This document shows, piece by piece, positions 21,200 to 32,382 of a stretch of DNA of 64,000 nt; the first letter of the stretch is position 1, and the number at the start of each line of letters is the position of its first letter. Below the pieces are notes generated by a model. The model searched no databases. It worked only from the letters and a program-made list of their open reading frames with translations, and had not been told where the DNA came from. Made by a program: the position numbers and the translations under genes. Location: positions 15,877,761 through 15,941,760 of the forward strand of contig JABAKD010000026.1 in the NCBI GenBank assembly GCA_012845835.1, in the 5' to 3' direction. The stretch is from Undaria pinnatifida. Its lineage: Eukaryota; Sar; Phaeophyceae; Laminariales; Alariaceae.

Positions 21200-21272
21200 C
21201 TTGGTGGGTAGATCATCCATTTCTTAGCGTAATGTGCTGGGATTTGAGTCCCAGCATGAGCACATTTTATTT
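21200..21272 (+). other. tRNA-like (possible SINE head) sequence
   Basis: GGTGGGTAGATCATC resembles an A box. CTGGGATTTGAGTCCCAG can form a T-arm-like hairpin with a B-box-like core. No full cloverleaf with a clear anticodon and acceptor stem was found, so a tRNA-derived relic is more likely than a functional tRNA. Confidence 0.3.
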
Positions 21273-22329
21273 TAGGTTGAGACTTAAAGGTTCTTGATTC
21301 CCATGTAGAGCGGTCCTTGGCAAGGGGAGTGCCGTGGATACCAATGCTAAGAAGCCGGTGAGACTCGACGATATTTGAAGCATTTATTTTGTTGGATATA
21401 CAGCACTACCCAATAAATCACATATTCACTGTGACTGCGTAGTCTCGTGGATATTAATAGTGCTATGCAATAAGCAGAAGTTCACAGGCAAGCAACGCGG
21501 AAAACATTGACGATTACGGCATCGCCCACATGTCATGACCAAAGCAGCCCAAAACTGGTAGGATGGGGGATGTTTGCAAGCATCGATCTTAGGAGCTGCG
21601 ACGCTCGCGTGTGTAGCATGGTGGTACTTTTACTGCCTCACGCTCGTCCTAGCCGCTTAGGAAGACCACCATCGTCGGGTTTTTGTGTATGTTCAAAGAC
21701 GCTTGATAATACCACCACATCTTTGTTTTTTTTGTCTTTGTTCAAAGGATCATGGACAAAAACTCAGTATAGACGCGCGTCACTTCAGCATCGAAGCCAG
21801 AGGTGCTGAGCCACTTGACAGTCATGAGGTGAACAGAGTGGAAACCCGGAGATGAACCCAGGATGTCCCGGGGCAACCACAGATCGCTTTGACTGAGTCC
21901 CACGCGGGTGATTAGAGTCCGGAGTTACGAATTATCACAGGTTTTTCCGGCACTAAGCATGTGCGATGTATCCGCCACTCCATCCGGACGCAACAAAACG
22001 AAGAGTGCGATAGATCAACGACGAATCGAGCGCGTTCACGGGCGAAATGAATGCACGATACGTGGGCACATGACATGTGTACAGGGATTTTGATCTTGAC
22101 CGTCCGTACAAGAGGTGGTGCTGAGTAAGCAGCGGGTAAGTAGCTATGACCTACGACAGAAAATGAATACTGTTAATACAGCACAGGAGACCTAATGAGA
22201 AACAGGGTAACAAGAACTTCAGGGTAACATTTGCAGAAAATGTTAAATCCGGGAGCTGTTATGCTGAAGTTTCGACGTAGCCTCTCCCAATACGTTGTTC
22301 GTTGGTTATAAAGCACCCTCCACTAGACT

Positions 22330-22790
22330 AGTGGCTGCGGGGCTTAGTGGATAATGCTCTAAAACAAACTAAATATACATTTTCGAGTTCGTTGAATCTC
22401 GGCGGTTTCTTGGGGGCACTCTCTAGCCGCTGGACGATTATCTAGGAACACACTGTCTTGACCGCTCAGAGCATTGTCCAGCGCGCACGCTCGAAAATAA
22501 AAAATAAGAAGTCAGGAAGCGGTCTATCAATGGTGGATACTGCGGTATAGCCTACAAGTAGGGTGTACGGTGGGTTCGAACCTTCAACGAGTACACATAT
22601 GTTCCTTTCGAGCGTGCGCGCTGGAGAACATTATCAATTGTTATGACATTAAAATTGTGTTCCTGGATACTTGTCCCGTGGCGACGGGGGTTCCCGAAGA
22701 ATAACGCTGACGAGGTTCGTGCTACGAGCTCTAGAGTGCATGCATGCATCGTTAGTTTTATACCTGTAGCACCATCCACTATGATAGACC
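22330..22790. repeat. inverted pair of tRNA-like repeats
   Basis: The arm at 22474-22499 (CCAGCGCGCACGCTCG) is the inverse complement of 22609-22636 (CGAGCGTGCGCGCTGG). Each side also carries a GATAATGCTCT/GATAATGTTCT word and a B-box-like GTTCG...GAATC or GGTTCGAACC word. The pair could be two SINE-like copies in opposite orientation. Function is unknown. Confidence 0.4.
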
Positions 22791-22799
22791 ATTCATAAG

Positions 22800-24180
22800 A
22801 CCACTCAATGAGTGGCCTAGTGGGTAGTGTTACAAAACGAAGCCAGCAGAAATCCAGCCTGGGACAATATTTATGCTTCTTTGTTGGTGCCCTATACTGT
22901 AGTTTTCACCGCTGCCATGGCACATAATATATAGCCGGATAGCTGCGAGACATATTGTGACTGTATTTTTACATGCAACTGGAGGCGTTCCCGCGCCGGG
23001 CATGCCCATCCTTACCCCTATAGTTGATGAGACCGGAGGAGGCTGCGACAGGTTACCCCCTGCCCATACCACAGATAGATCCTCCGCGTGACACTGGCCT
23101 GCACAGTCGCCGCGGGATGTATTGTCCACCTAGCGCACGTCGCAACAAGGAAAGCTAAGGTTTAAGGGGTGCTATATAAAAGTAGTTTCAACTGTACCAG
23201 GTATGTCGCTGTGTATATTTAGCTCTTGTGTATGGAATATTTGCTTTCCAATCCCTTGGTAGCATGTGGCTCATGGCTCCGAGAAAAGTTTTCCTCTCCG
23301 ATGAACTAGTTATATTCCGTGTGCACCGTGCTCGCTGTGTGAATATTAGTAGCAACTACATATATATAGACTATATATACTCATAGCTCTGGCGACAGTC
23401 AGGCAGCGTGTCAGTCGGTTTTCCCTCATATTGGTGTCCTCCGTCTCTCTGCGCGGTTTTCACCCGTCGCCGTCATGCCAGTGAACACGTCTCATACTCT
23501 ACTTCCAAGACGTTTGTCACGGAAAACTTATCGGTGGGAATAAGTTTATAGGCCTGCCGTCCGCCCCCCAAGTGCCCTCCTCCCCCCTGTTGCTGCCTCG
23601 TTGGGGGAGAGTTCGGTGACAACTGCGTGGGGTGGGGTCGTGGGTGTTTTGTCATAATGTTTTCCGGCAATACGGTAGTGAACCCCCTCTTCTTCACACA
23701 AACAAGGCGGTTTTCATGGTTGCTGTGGCTGCCACATTTCGTACGACGACTCCTTTTTGCGGGCGAGCTGTCTTCTTTCTTCCTTCAATGTTTTCTCCGG
23801 AGGCAAGATAGAGGCTTACTTGGGGGGGTGTTTGGCGAGCTGCTTCTTCGATTAAAGTCTTAGCGCGTGGAGCCTGCGCTTCCCTGACTCCCTCACATTC
23901 TATGGGTGTCGCTCTTATTTACAGCCCCTTTGGGAAATCGAGGGCGGAACACGGAAACTGGCGAAAAGATGGACGATTTCACAGCCTCTCCAAAGCTACA
24001 CGAAGCAGCCCGCCGGGTAGTTCAGAGATGCAGGGGGTGTACACGAACGCCTTTACAGGTGGAAACCGTTTTTGTGACAAAATTACTTGGACTTAGTACA
24101 CGGAGGGGTTTTAGGGCCTTCACAACTCAAGCGATCTCCGACACTCGAAGCATGCGACTATTAATATTACCCCGAAACCA
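22800..24180. other. intergenic region, no gene recognised
   Basis: No convincing exon. The part from about 23900 is probably the decayed upstream portion of the LINE that becomes readable at 24190, but its frame is too broken to name. Confidence 0.5.
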
Positions 24181-24189
24181 AAAGCGGGG

Positions 24190-25100
24190 AGAAGGTGTCC
24201 TTCACGATCAATGCAGCCGGCCAGGTATACAAACAAACAATCCAGTTTGTATACTTGGGCGGGGCTATCACCGCAGACAAGAGACCTTGGCATTGACATA
24301 ACGCGGCGTCTTAAGAGGGCCTGGGCGTGCTTCCAGCGGTACAAGATGGAAATCTTTGATCGCCCTGGTGTGCGTTTACGGTTGAAGGTGCGGTTGCTGA
24401 AAGCTGAGGTGGTCGAGACACTGCTGTACGGTTGCATGACGTGGAGCCCGAAGAAGCCTGACTATGACAGGTTACGACGGGTTCACCGCTCCATGCTCCC
24501 CCGATGCCTTGGATAGCGGAAATGGAAGTGCGACGACCACACCCTATCGTACGCCGACGCGCTTGCCCCGACACATTCCGAGGGCGTTGAGGCGATAGTG
24601 CGCAAACGGAGGATTTTGTTTGCGGGATTCGTGGCACGTATGGGGGAGGAACGTCTGCCACAGAGGGTGATGTTTGGGGAGTTTGTTGGGGGTAAGGGCT
24701 ACTCAGGGGGGCAAGAGATAGACTGGATGGATCGTCTGAAGGAGGATATGTCGGTCTTTGGAATAAAATTCGAAGGATGGCGAAAGGCTGCTCAAAAGGC
24801 TGGCAGATGGTTCCGAAGAGTAGAGGAGGGAGCCGAGTTGTTCATGCGGAATTGGCATGAAACGGAGAGACGCAAAGCTGCAGAGCGACGCGCAAAGGCT
24901 GCGGCAGCGCCATCCGCCGTTGGCATCTCTAAGCGGCCGGGGGGAGGGGGAAGGGGGGGGGGGCGGGGGGGAGGGGGAAGGGGGGGGGGGGGGGGAGGGG
25001 GGGCGGGGGGAGGGGGAAAGGGAGGAAGGGGGAAGGGGGGGAAGGGGGGGCGTCATGCCCGAGAAACTGAAGTCTGGGTTTGGCCATCATCGTATTGAAA
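24190..25100 (+). pseudogene. LINE (non-LTR retrotransposon) ORF2 C-terminal remnant
   Basis: Readable pieces are the end of the RT thumb (QFVYLGGAIT, ITRRLKRAWACFQRYKMEI, LLKAEVVETLLYGCMTWS), then HRSMLPRCLG. After an in-frame TAG at 24514-24516 the same frame continues with ILFAGFVARMGEERLPQRVM and GGQEIDWMDRLKEDMSVFG. This order is the usual 3' end of RT-endonuclease LINE proteins. A frameshift near 24280, the internal stop and a missing 5' half show it is dead. It runs into a G-rich tract at 24940-25055. Confidence 0.8.
24940..25056. repeat. G-rich low-complexity tract
   Basis: Long G runs broken by A and C on the plus strand, at the 3' end of the LINE remnant. It could form G-quadruplex structures and probably arose by slippage. 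Confidence 0.9.
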
Positions 25101-25247
25101 GTTGTGGGCCTTCTAATGGCCGTCACAAGATAGCATAAGACCGCCCTGACTTCGCCATGCTGCGTTCTCTCCCAGGTGTCATTGATGATGGACGTGATAC
25201 CCTCTGTTAGCCCAATGACATCCTTAGCTAGTTCCTAGGGTCTGCTA

Positions 25248-25445
25248 GTATGACATTTTTCTTTCTTTCCTTCTTTTTTCTTCTTCACTTCTTTTTTCCT
25301 TGCCTTGCTTCCTCTTCTTGTCTTGTCTTTTCATACTTCTCTTGTCTTTTTCTTGTCGTTTCTTGCCTTTTTCGTTTTGTTTCGTTTTCTTCTCTTTTCT
25401 TTCCTTTTCTTTATCTTCTTTTCTTTTCTTTGTTTCTTTTTCTCC
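25248..25445. repeat. CT-rich low-complexity tract
   Basis: About 200 bases of TTTTCTTTCC-type polypyrimidine on the plus strand. The open frames across it are artefacts of composition. Confidence 0.9.
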
Positions 25446-25879
25446 AATTGATTTACGCTTGTCGTGCGTATGCGTAGTGATAGATACTACGTGTATTATT
25501 TACGTGGTAGTGCTCTTCCTTGGGTGGCAATTGGAATAGTTGGTTTCCCCAGGCGTGAGTAATGAGACGTATGCACCGGCATGGACCTGGCACATCGTAG
25601 ACTGACTCCCGATTTCACTTTTATATGTTTCTGGTGGAGGCATGAATTGCGTCAGCTGTGATATACCGGTATGCGTGTACCACCTTGGGTTGTGTGTGTT
25701 TTTCCCTGGGGTATTCCTTAGCTCCAGAGTGACTGGAGCCTGTCCTGTGACCACGGACTTGATTATGCGAGTTAATATGAGAACAACAACAACTATTACT
25801 ATAAATCTATATATCTTAGTTCGCTTATCACATATGCACATCCTAACGTCTGCGGATATCTCCCGCCTCTGACCGACTT

Positions 25880-26022
25880 TCCGCGCGGTTTCTTCGCTGA
25901 GGCGTGCCCCCGCCTCGCCTGCAACCACCGGCTCAGCTGATCCGCCCGCTCGGCGCCGTAGCGCGCGCGCGAGGCCTCGACGTCGAGATCTACGACGAGA
26001 TCTCCGAAAAATCGTGCCCTGT
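25880..26022 (-). other. possible isolated GC-rich exon, strand uncertain
   Basis: A GC-rich island. On the minus strand an acceptor (CGTCTCACAG) leads into an open stretch with ARFFGDLVVDLDVEASRA and a possible donor. On the plus strand a similar open stretch (RGLDVEIYDEISEKSCP) ends at GTGAGA. No partner exons or family were found, so this is only a candidate. Confidence 0.25.
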
Positions 26023-26236
26023 GAGACGTTTGGTGCGTAGTCTGCACACAGGGCTAAAGTCTTCGCGTTATTTCTTCGGCACGTGTTCTCTGACCTCCGA
26101 CACACGGGGGGGGGTCGATTACCTGGCCGGCGTCGCCATTGTAAAGGCCACTAAGCGAGGTTTGTGCTAGGATCTGGGGAAGAAAAGTTCGTAACCCCCG
26201 AGAACACATGCCACCCAGGCGTAGTGGAGAACTGCG

Positions 26237-26640
26237 AAGTCTACAGCAGCACGTATACATGTACATGATGTACAGCAGTAGCTGAAGCTATGATGAGCCT
26301 GCAGCATCACGAAGCTACAAATGGTATATGCACAGCAGCATCACGAAGCTGCAAATGGTATATGCACAGCAGAATCACGAAGCTACAAATGGTATATGCA
26401 CAGCAGCAGCTAGGCGTCGTGGAGAACTGCGAACTCTCGATATTTTTGAACCCCCGGTAGTCTACAGCAGCACGTATAAATCAGCAGCACGTACATGTAC
26501 ATGATGTACAGCAGTAGCTGAAGCTATGATGAGCCTGCAGCATGACGAAGCTACAAATGGTATATGCACAGCAGCATCACGAAGCTACAAATGGTATATG
26601 CACGGCAGGTATATGCACAGCAGCAGCTGTGGCCGCGCCT
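26237..26640. repeat. duplicated block with internal 37-bp repeats
   Basis: A block containing TACAGCAGTAGCTGAAGCTA followed by several CATCACGAAGCTACAAATGG units occurs at about 26270-26415 and again at about 26508-26636. The internal units are tandem repeats ending GTATATGCACAGCAG. Confidence 0.85.
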
Positions 26641-27830
26641 TTCTGCGTAGCAACGCAGAGCGTCACCCAGCTGGGGTGAACCGCCATGCTCTCCCATAAT
26701 TTCCAGGCTGCCTTCTCGCATTGTTCCGCCGCACACGGGAAATCGGGAAAAAATTGTCGGCATTTTCCCTTTCCAGTATCTCCCATATATATATGAATTA
26801 ACAAACTTCGTCTAACTCTTGGCATTACTTCTTACCCAATATTTACTATCCTGCGCTGCGACCGGCGGCCGTCCAGGCCGCCGGCGTAGCCCCTTGCATA
26901 GACTATATACGTAGTCGCGCTGCGATCTCCTCCCACTACAGTAGTAAAATGTTGATAAGACCGCACCTGGGGTAGTTGGGGTGCTGCTTGGATAGTCTAT
27001 GCCTGGCCCCCAAAAGCCGGCTGATGAGTGAGGCGGATGTACAGTGTATGCGCATGATTCAAGTGTGGTGTGGTACCAAGCTGGTGAGGAGCCCCGAACC
27101 TCGACATCATCAGTGCAACAACACAAAAGACTAACAGCATCAGCAACATCAGACGCTGTAGTGCGCCGTCGCGTGCCATACTGTAAGTACCTCATTCGCT
27201 CGGCTTGATGACCGAGCTCTCGCACACAAGAAGGGCTAGCCATTCTGCCAGCAGAGCAGAGGAGAGCAGCAGAGGAGCGGACCTGCAGATAGATGCCAGG
27301 CGACGGCACTTTCACCCGTTGACAACACAGACAAGCGAATTTGCCTCGACTGACATAACACTATTAATAGCGGCACTAACTAGTCTAGACTATAGGCGTC
27401 AGCGTAGAACACTCGCCCGTACATGCTTGCCTTACATGCTTCACCACGCGCGCTTTCCCTTGCGTGGCATGTTGATATCTATCACAGCAGCAGAGCAGAG
27501 CATCATCAAGCAGCAAAAAGAAGCAAATAGCAGTAGGTCCCGTTTTGGTCCGGGTTGGGGTCAGGCATAGGGTTAGAGTTAGGGGGTGGGTTGGGTCTAC
27601 CACGCCCGTACCTCTCTCCGACCAGGAAGTGCTCTCTGCTCGCAAGCGCGAACAGCCCACCGCCCCAAAGATCCGGGCGACCAACTTGTTAGGTGAGCTC
27701 CCCTTCAGATCAACAGTCAACAACAGGCCGAACAAGAACATTATCTGGGAAAATTCCAATTGGAAAATTCCAAGCAATTTTTTTCGCATTTCCATTTTTT
27801 TTTTTGGAGCTGGACTGTCGAAAAACAGAA
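26640..27830. other. intergenic region upstream of the bZIP gene
   Basis: No exon was recognised. Contains a short telomere-like region (GGGTTAGAGTTAGGG near 27570) and a T run at 27777-27805. The promoter of the bZIP gene should lie in its right part. Confidence 0.55.
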
Positions 27831-27831
27831 C

Positions 27832-27850
27832 GGTGGCACGCTGTGATTGG
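27832..27850 (-). promoter_or_regulatory. near-match to an ER stress response element
   Basis: On the minus strand the sequence reads CCAAT, nine bases, CCACC. The animal ERSE is CCAAT-N9-CCACG, so nine of ten defined bases agree with the right spacing. It lies about 105 bases before the chosen bZIP start codon. Autoregulation by the encoded ATF6-like factor is an inference; no stramenopile ERSE is known to me. Confidence 0.35.
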
Positions 27851-27955
27851 CCAGGACCGATACAAACTCATTTCGCTTTCCGCAAGGACACCGCGTTGCG
27901 TGATTGCAGTAGCACAGCACACCCCACCACCTGCCTAGCAGCACACCCTCCCGCC

Positions 27956-28191
27956 ATGGACCTCCCCATCCAGGTCTCGCCTGTACCTCATGAGGCGACG
28001 ACCATCCAAGACGATTCCTTGACGCCCTTGCTTCTGGGGATGGATGGGAGTGACCTGGACGGGTTCGATTTGGACGACGTTTTTAACCCGGACGCCGCGC
28101 TGGACTTGTGCGACCTGCTGTCTCTCGCTGTAGACGAGCCTGATCCCGCACCAGTCCAGCAGCAGCGGCAGCCCCAGCAGCAGCCCCAGCC

Positions 28192-28236
<45 letters not shown>

Positions 28237-29074
28237 CAAGCCCCAGCACCAGCTCCAGCACCAGTCCCACGAAGATGCTGGCAACGACGGGGACGAATCG
28301 TCCGTGATGAGCGAGGTAGACTTCAACCACTACCGAGCGGAGAAAGACGGCCATGTCCGTTCGCCCTCCGAGGTCGGTGAGACTAACTCCTGGAGTGACA
28401 CAGCTTGTTGCCATCTCGAGGCTGGGGGCAACAAGAACAGCGCCCCAATGACCCTCAGCAGCACCCCCCGCACGACAACCAGTTGGTCTACCACGAGCGC
28501 TTCTGAAGACAGCGACGACTCTAGTCCCATGAGCGTCTCCAGCTGCTGCCCTGCGAATATTGGCGGTAGGGCACCTATCCCTCCTGATGTGGGATCCCAA
28601 AAGAACAACCAAAATAGTAAGCACGGAGCAGCAGCACCAGCACCAGCACCAGCACCATCAGCAGAAGCAGCAACAACATCAGGAACTGCAGCAGAAGTGA
28701 AGTCCAGCGTTGGTACCACTCTCCTCCCTCTCGCCTTCGCCCCTTCTTTCGACGGGGCAGCAGGGTACGCCTCCAGCTGCCCCGCCATGCCGCTTGGCTT
28801 TGGCAGCTCGCAACCCACCGCATTCGCAGCAGCAGCGTCAGGAGCTGTAGGGCAACTCACGGCATACCTGAAAAGACAATACGACTGCGGTAGTGGCGGT
28901 GGTGGTCGGGATGAGGAGAGGGGGGGTGGTGGACAGCGGGCATCGCGGTTACTCTCGGGGAACGGCGGTGGGGAGGGTGGTGGTGGTGGTTTGGGCGGTC
29001 GCGTGTCCAAGAAGGCGAAGAAGGAGGAGAGGCTCATGAAGAACCGGGAGGCGGCGAATCGCTCTCGCGCCAAG
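27956..29074 (+). CDS. membrane-anchored bZIP transcription factor, exon 1
   Basis: Encodes residues 1-373. The ATG at 27956 has the context CCCGCCATGG and precedes an acidic, hydrophobic stretch (GSDLDGFDLDDVF, ALDLCDLLSLAV; about residues 31-59) typical of activation domains. A Gln-rich run from a CAG repeat covers about 68-105, followed by Ser/Thr-rich and Ala/Gly-rich linkers. The exon ends inside the basic region: KKAKKEERLMKNREAANRSR then AK, where N363-x7-R371 is the bZIP DNA-contact signature. The frame stays open upstream of 27956 but shows no further conserved sequence. The donor AAG|GTGCGT is phase 0. Confidence 0.9.
28192..28235 (+). repeat. (CAG)n coding repeat
   Basis: About 14 CAG codons in the bZIP activation region, preceded by mixed CAG/CCC codons. 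Likely length-variable between individuals. Confidence 0.9.
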
Positions 29075-32000
29075 GTGCGTTGTTTCCCTCCTACTGCTTG
29101 CTGAAAATAGTCGTATCCCCGACGTATTACCAGGTATGTTTATGCTAACTTCACGTACTCGCAGTTTGTCGCCACACGTGGCCGAGTTTCGTGCATACCC
29201 GTGTGTTCGCTTCGAGTGTTTGGTCATGACAATTTGGTATTACAGCAGCGTTCCCTCTATAGTGGCAGTTGAGTAGTGCCGGTTGCCCGCTTTAGTGCCG
29301 GTTAATTCGCTTGACTCATGATGCTGCTCCTTTTTCATAACACTGAAGAAAAACTAATTATACTTGGTAGTAGTAGTAGTTGTTGTAGTAGTAGTAGTAG
29401 TACTGCTAGTTGCCACTATAGTGCCGGTGTTTCCGGCTGGCACACGCCGTTGTTGTGGTTATTGTTGGACACTATTGCTGTATTGGCCGAATTTTGTAAG
29501 ATTTGTTCAATTCGATTCGTTTAGAGTGTCGTATTTGCACATTGATTGGTATGGCGTCAGGGCGGTATGGGGTATGGATGGTCTGTTTTGGCTGTTCGGT
29601 AATGCTTTTTTTTTGTGTTCTAACCACCACTCTCACTGTTCTCACCTCAACCCGTAGTAGGTGTTACCCTCAACGACCTTCTGGACAAGTCGTGGTCACC
29701 TGTGTCTTGCCTTCTTCCCCCCTGGTACATGCCTTCATTTTTATCGCGCATACTCGTAAGGATCAGCATTATCACGTTTCAGCTATTTATGCTCGCCGCT
29801 TTTTGTCCTAGTTTAGTCACTCACGCCCTCGCTTGCCGGTTGTCATTTTTTACGCAAGCAAAGCCCGTACGAACACGAGTATGCGCTCGGTAAGACTTGA
29901 TTCAACCCACGGCATTGACGTTGGTAGGGTCGAGATTCGCCTACTGCTCCACTACTCCGTCGGAGACGTCGATGTGCAGGGTTATGGAAGGCTGAGTTAC
30001 ACGCGTTGTGGCTCTCCCCTCCGCGCCCTTGATTAACAGTCCAGTAGAATTTACGAGCTTACCCCTTGTTCCACAAACCCCTTTGTTCGTCAACTATTAA
30101 TACTGATATTCAACACATTACCCGCTTGAACAGCAGTAATGCATATCGAAACTTGGAGCGAATGTTGGACTCGCGTTTGATTCCATCGATTGGACTTCTG
30201 TAGTCCTGTTCCTGTCGTATCCTGTCGCGGTCGTGTCGGTCACAGAAACTGAGGGTTGAATGAGGCCTCCTGTCACGCCAGGCGGCCCCGCCCATACTGA
30301 ACGTTGCCAGGCTTGACTTGTTTGATCGCCCCTGCCATGACCCGGCCTCCCTTCGCCCTTCGCCGTTCGCCGTTCGCCTCTCCTTACAGTATTACGCCCG
30401 CAAGATGTAGCGAATTGTTACTTGTCAACCGCCCCCACGCCAACCTAACGATATTCTTTATACTCAGTATTTAATATCTGGTAGGCATTTTGTGTTTGTA
30501 TAGTACCTCGTACCTGCTATGATACAACGCGTCTTGTGAAGTTCTCGTGCATCATGGCTGCTGCATGTTGTTGATGTTGTTGTCGTTGTTATGCGAGTGC
30601 ATCTGGACTGACAGCAGCGCAACAGCCGTGCGACTACCGGTAGCACAAGCAACAGCACAAATTCCAAGTGCCCTATTTTATTGTTCAGCTAAGTATTCCT
30701 CTTTTCTCTCGGCTCGATGAAAACAGCTCCACCCCTTCATCTCCATATATGTATATTACTATGTATTACTGTATATACACTCGCGGTCCCCCGGCAGTGC
30801 GATGCCTTGCCAGACTACAATAACCGCACTAAACTGGGACCCCGCACTATCTTGCCTCGCCACAATACCCGTATTTTGTATGAAGAGGTCGTGACTGGTG
30901 ATTCTCACCGCACTGATAATGGGGCCCCGCGTTTCAGAGTAATATACTGCACTAAGGGGCCACGAGTACTGACTGTATGTACGTTACTTGGCTGCGCAAC
31001 AAACCTTCCGACGTTTGTTCTCAGCAGCATTTCCGACCCGGAGGTTGTTCCAGCGTAACAGCTGACCAATGCCATGATTAATATGTATCGTAGTTATTCG
31101 TCTTCTAATATTCTCGTATGTACCAGGCATCGCATACTAATAATAGCATCGTAGATTCTGTATCAAACAGCCCGCTTTCGATACCAGTGCAGTAGCTACA
31201 GTGCAGCGTGCAGTGTATGCGATGTACACATCGTGTTCAACGTGCTTTGTCGTGTGCTCTTCTTGTATTATACCAGTACTTCGTAATTATGTATATTGCC
31301 ATGGTTAGCACAGAAGTATATTAGAAACGCCGTGGGCGCGTTTACCAGCCAGCCCAATCTGGTCCTCGTTTGCTTACGTTAACTGGTTCAACACCTGGTA
31401 TATCTAATATACGCAGATACCTCGTGGGCTCAACTGTGTTTGAAGCTCGTTTGTATTCCGCTGATTTTTTCTATGAATCGCCACAACCTAGTCAGTGGTG
31501 ACAAGACAAGCTCCAATTTTGTGTCATGGCCGTGTCGTAATATCCGAGTTTTTCCCTCCTCCTGGATGAGGGTCGTTTAGTAAGTACGAAGCTTACTTGT
31601 ACTTGAAACCACGGCCATGTGTCATGAGTCCCCCCCCGAGCGCCCCCCTCTATATATGTACTATGCAACCGGTACCAGTAACAGGCACCAGGTAGGTTAT
31701 TTTCTAGTATTACCTCTCATAACGGACTTGAGTACCAGGTATGCATTTATCAGCCACTGCAATCAGAATCACGTAGCACCAACGTTGCGATCGGTGTTAT
31801 GCTTGGAAGTATTGACATAAAGAACTAAAGAACGAATAAAATTTAACTACCGGTTGTCGATCACGATTTCAGCACAACTATCTACATCAAATACCAGGTA
31901 TGTATCAATGCCGTTACGAGTATAGCAATGTAGGCGTGCAGGCTGCATCACTTTTTCTAACCACCACAACACCAGGTAGTACTCTATCCATGTTCTTTGT

Positions 32001-32382
32001 TGCAATCAGCATCAAAAACGTTATACTGTAGTAACATCACTAACAAGAGCCACATGTTCACTGACAAGACCCCTCCATTGTATCACGCGTCCTCATCGAA
32101 ACCCCCCTCCTCCCTCTTTCTTGTACCCGCCCACGACTTTTATATTTGGTGAAATCAGCATCAGTAGCATCAGTAGCAGTATCAAAAGGGGGATCGCTAT
32201 AGTTTTTCTTCGCTAACAAGGGCCGCGTGTTCATCAGTAGCAAGAGCCGCGTAATCACTATCAACAGCACCCCATTGTATCCTCCGTCTGTATCCGACCT
32301 AACTTAACTCACAACCGTATTCCTGTCCTACCCGCCCAACCCTCTCTCTATCATGCCCATACTCGCATCCATACCGCCACAG
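29075..32382 (+). other. intron of the bZIP gene
   Basis: A 3.3-kb intron from GTGCGT to ACCGCCACAG with a pyrimidine-rich stretch and CTAACTTAAC before the acceptor. Removal joins the basic region to the zipper in the exact register required. It holds a reverse MITE (30784-30967) and several TACCAGGTA-type words. Near its 3' end a block containing AAGAGCC.C.TGTTCA and CCCATTGTATC is duplicated (32037-32090 and 32214-32285). Confidence 0.85.
30784..30967 (-). mobile_element. MITE-like element, family 3 (reverse copy)
   Basis: Read on the minus strand it starts GTGGCCCCTTAGTGCAGTA and ends GCATCGCACTGCCGGGGGAC. It holds TTAGTGCGGTTATTG and TGGCAAGGCA in the same order as the plus-strand copies at 36470 and 36808. 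Confidence 0.6.

Noticed and set aside
24929-25138. Gly-rich or Pro-rich ORFs
   Set aside because: Artefacts of the G-rich tract at the LINE 3' end.
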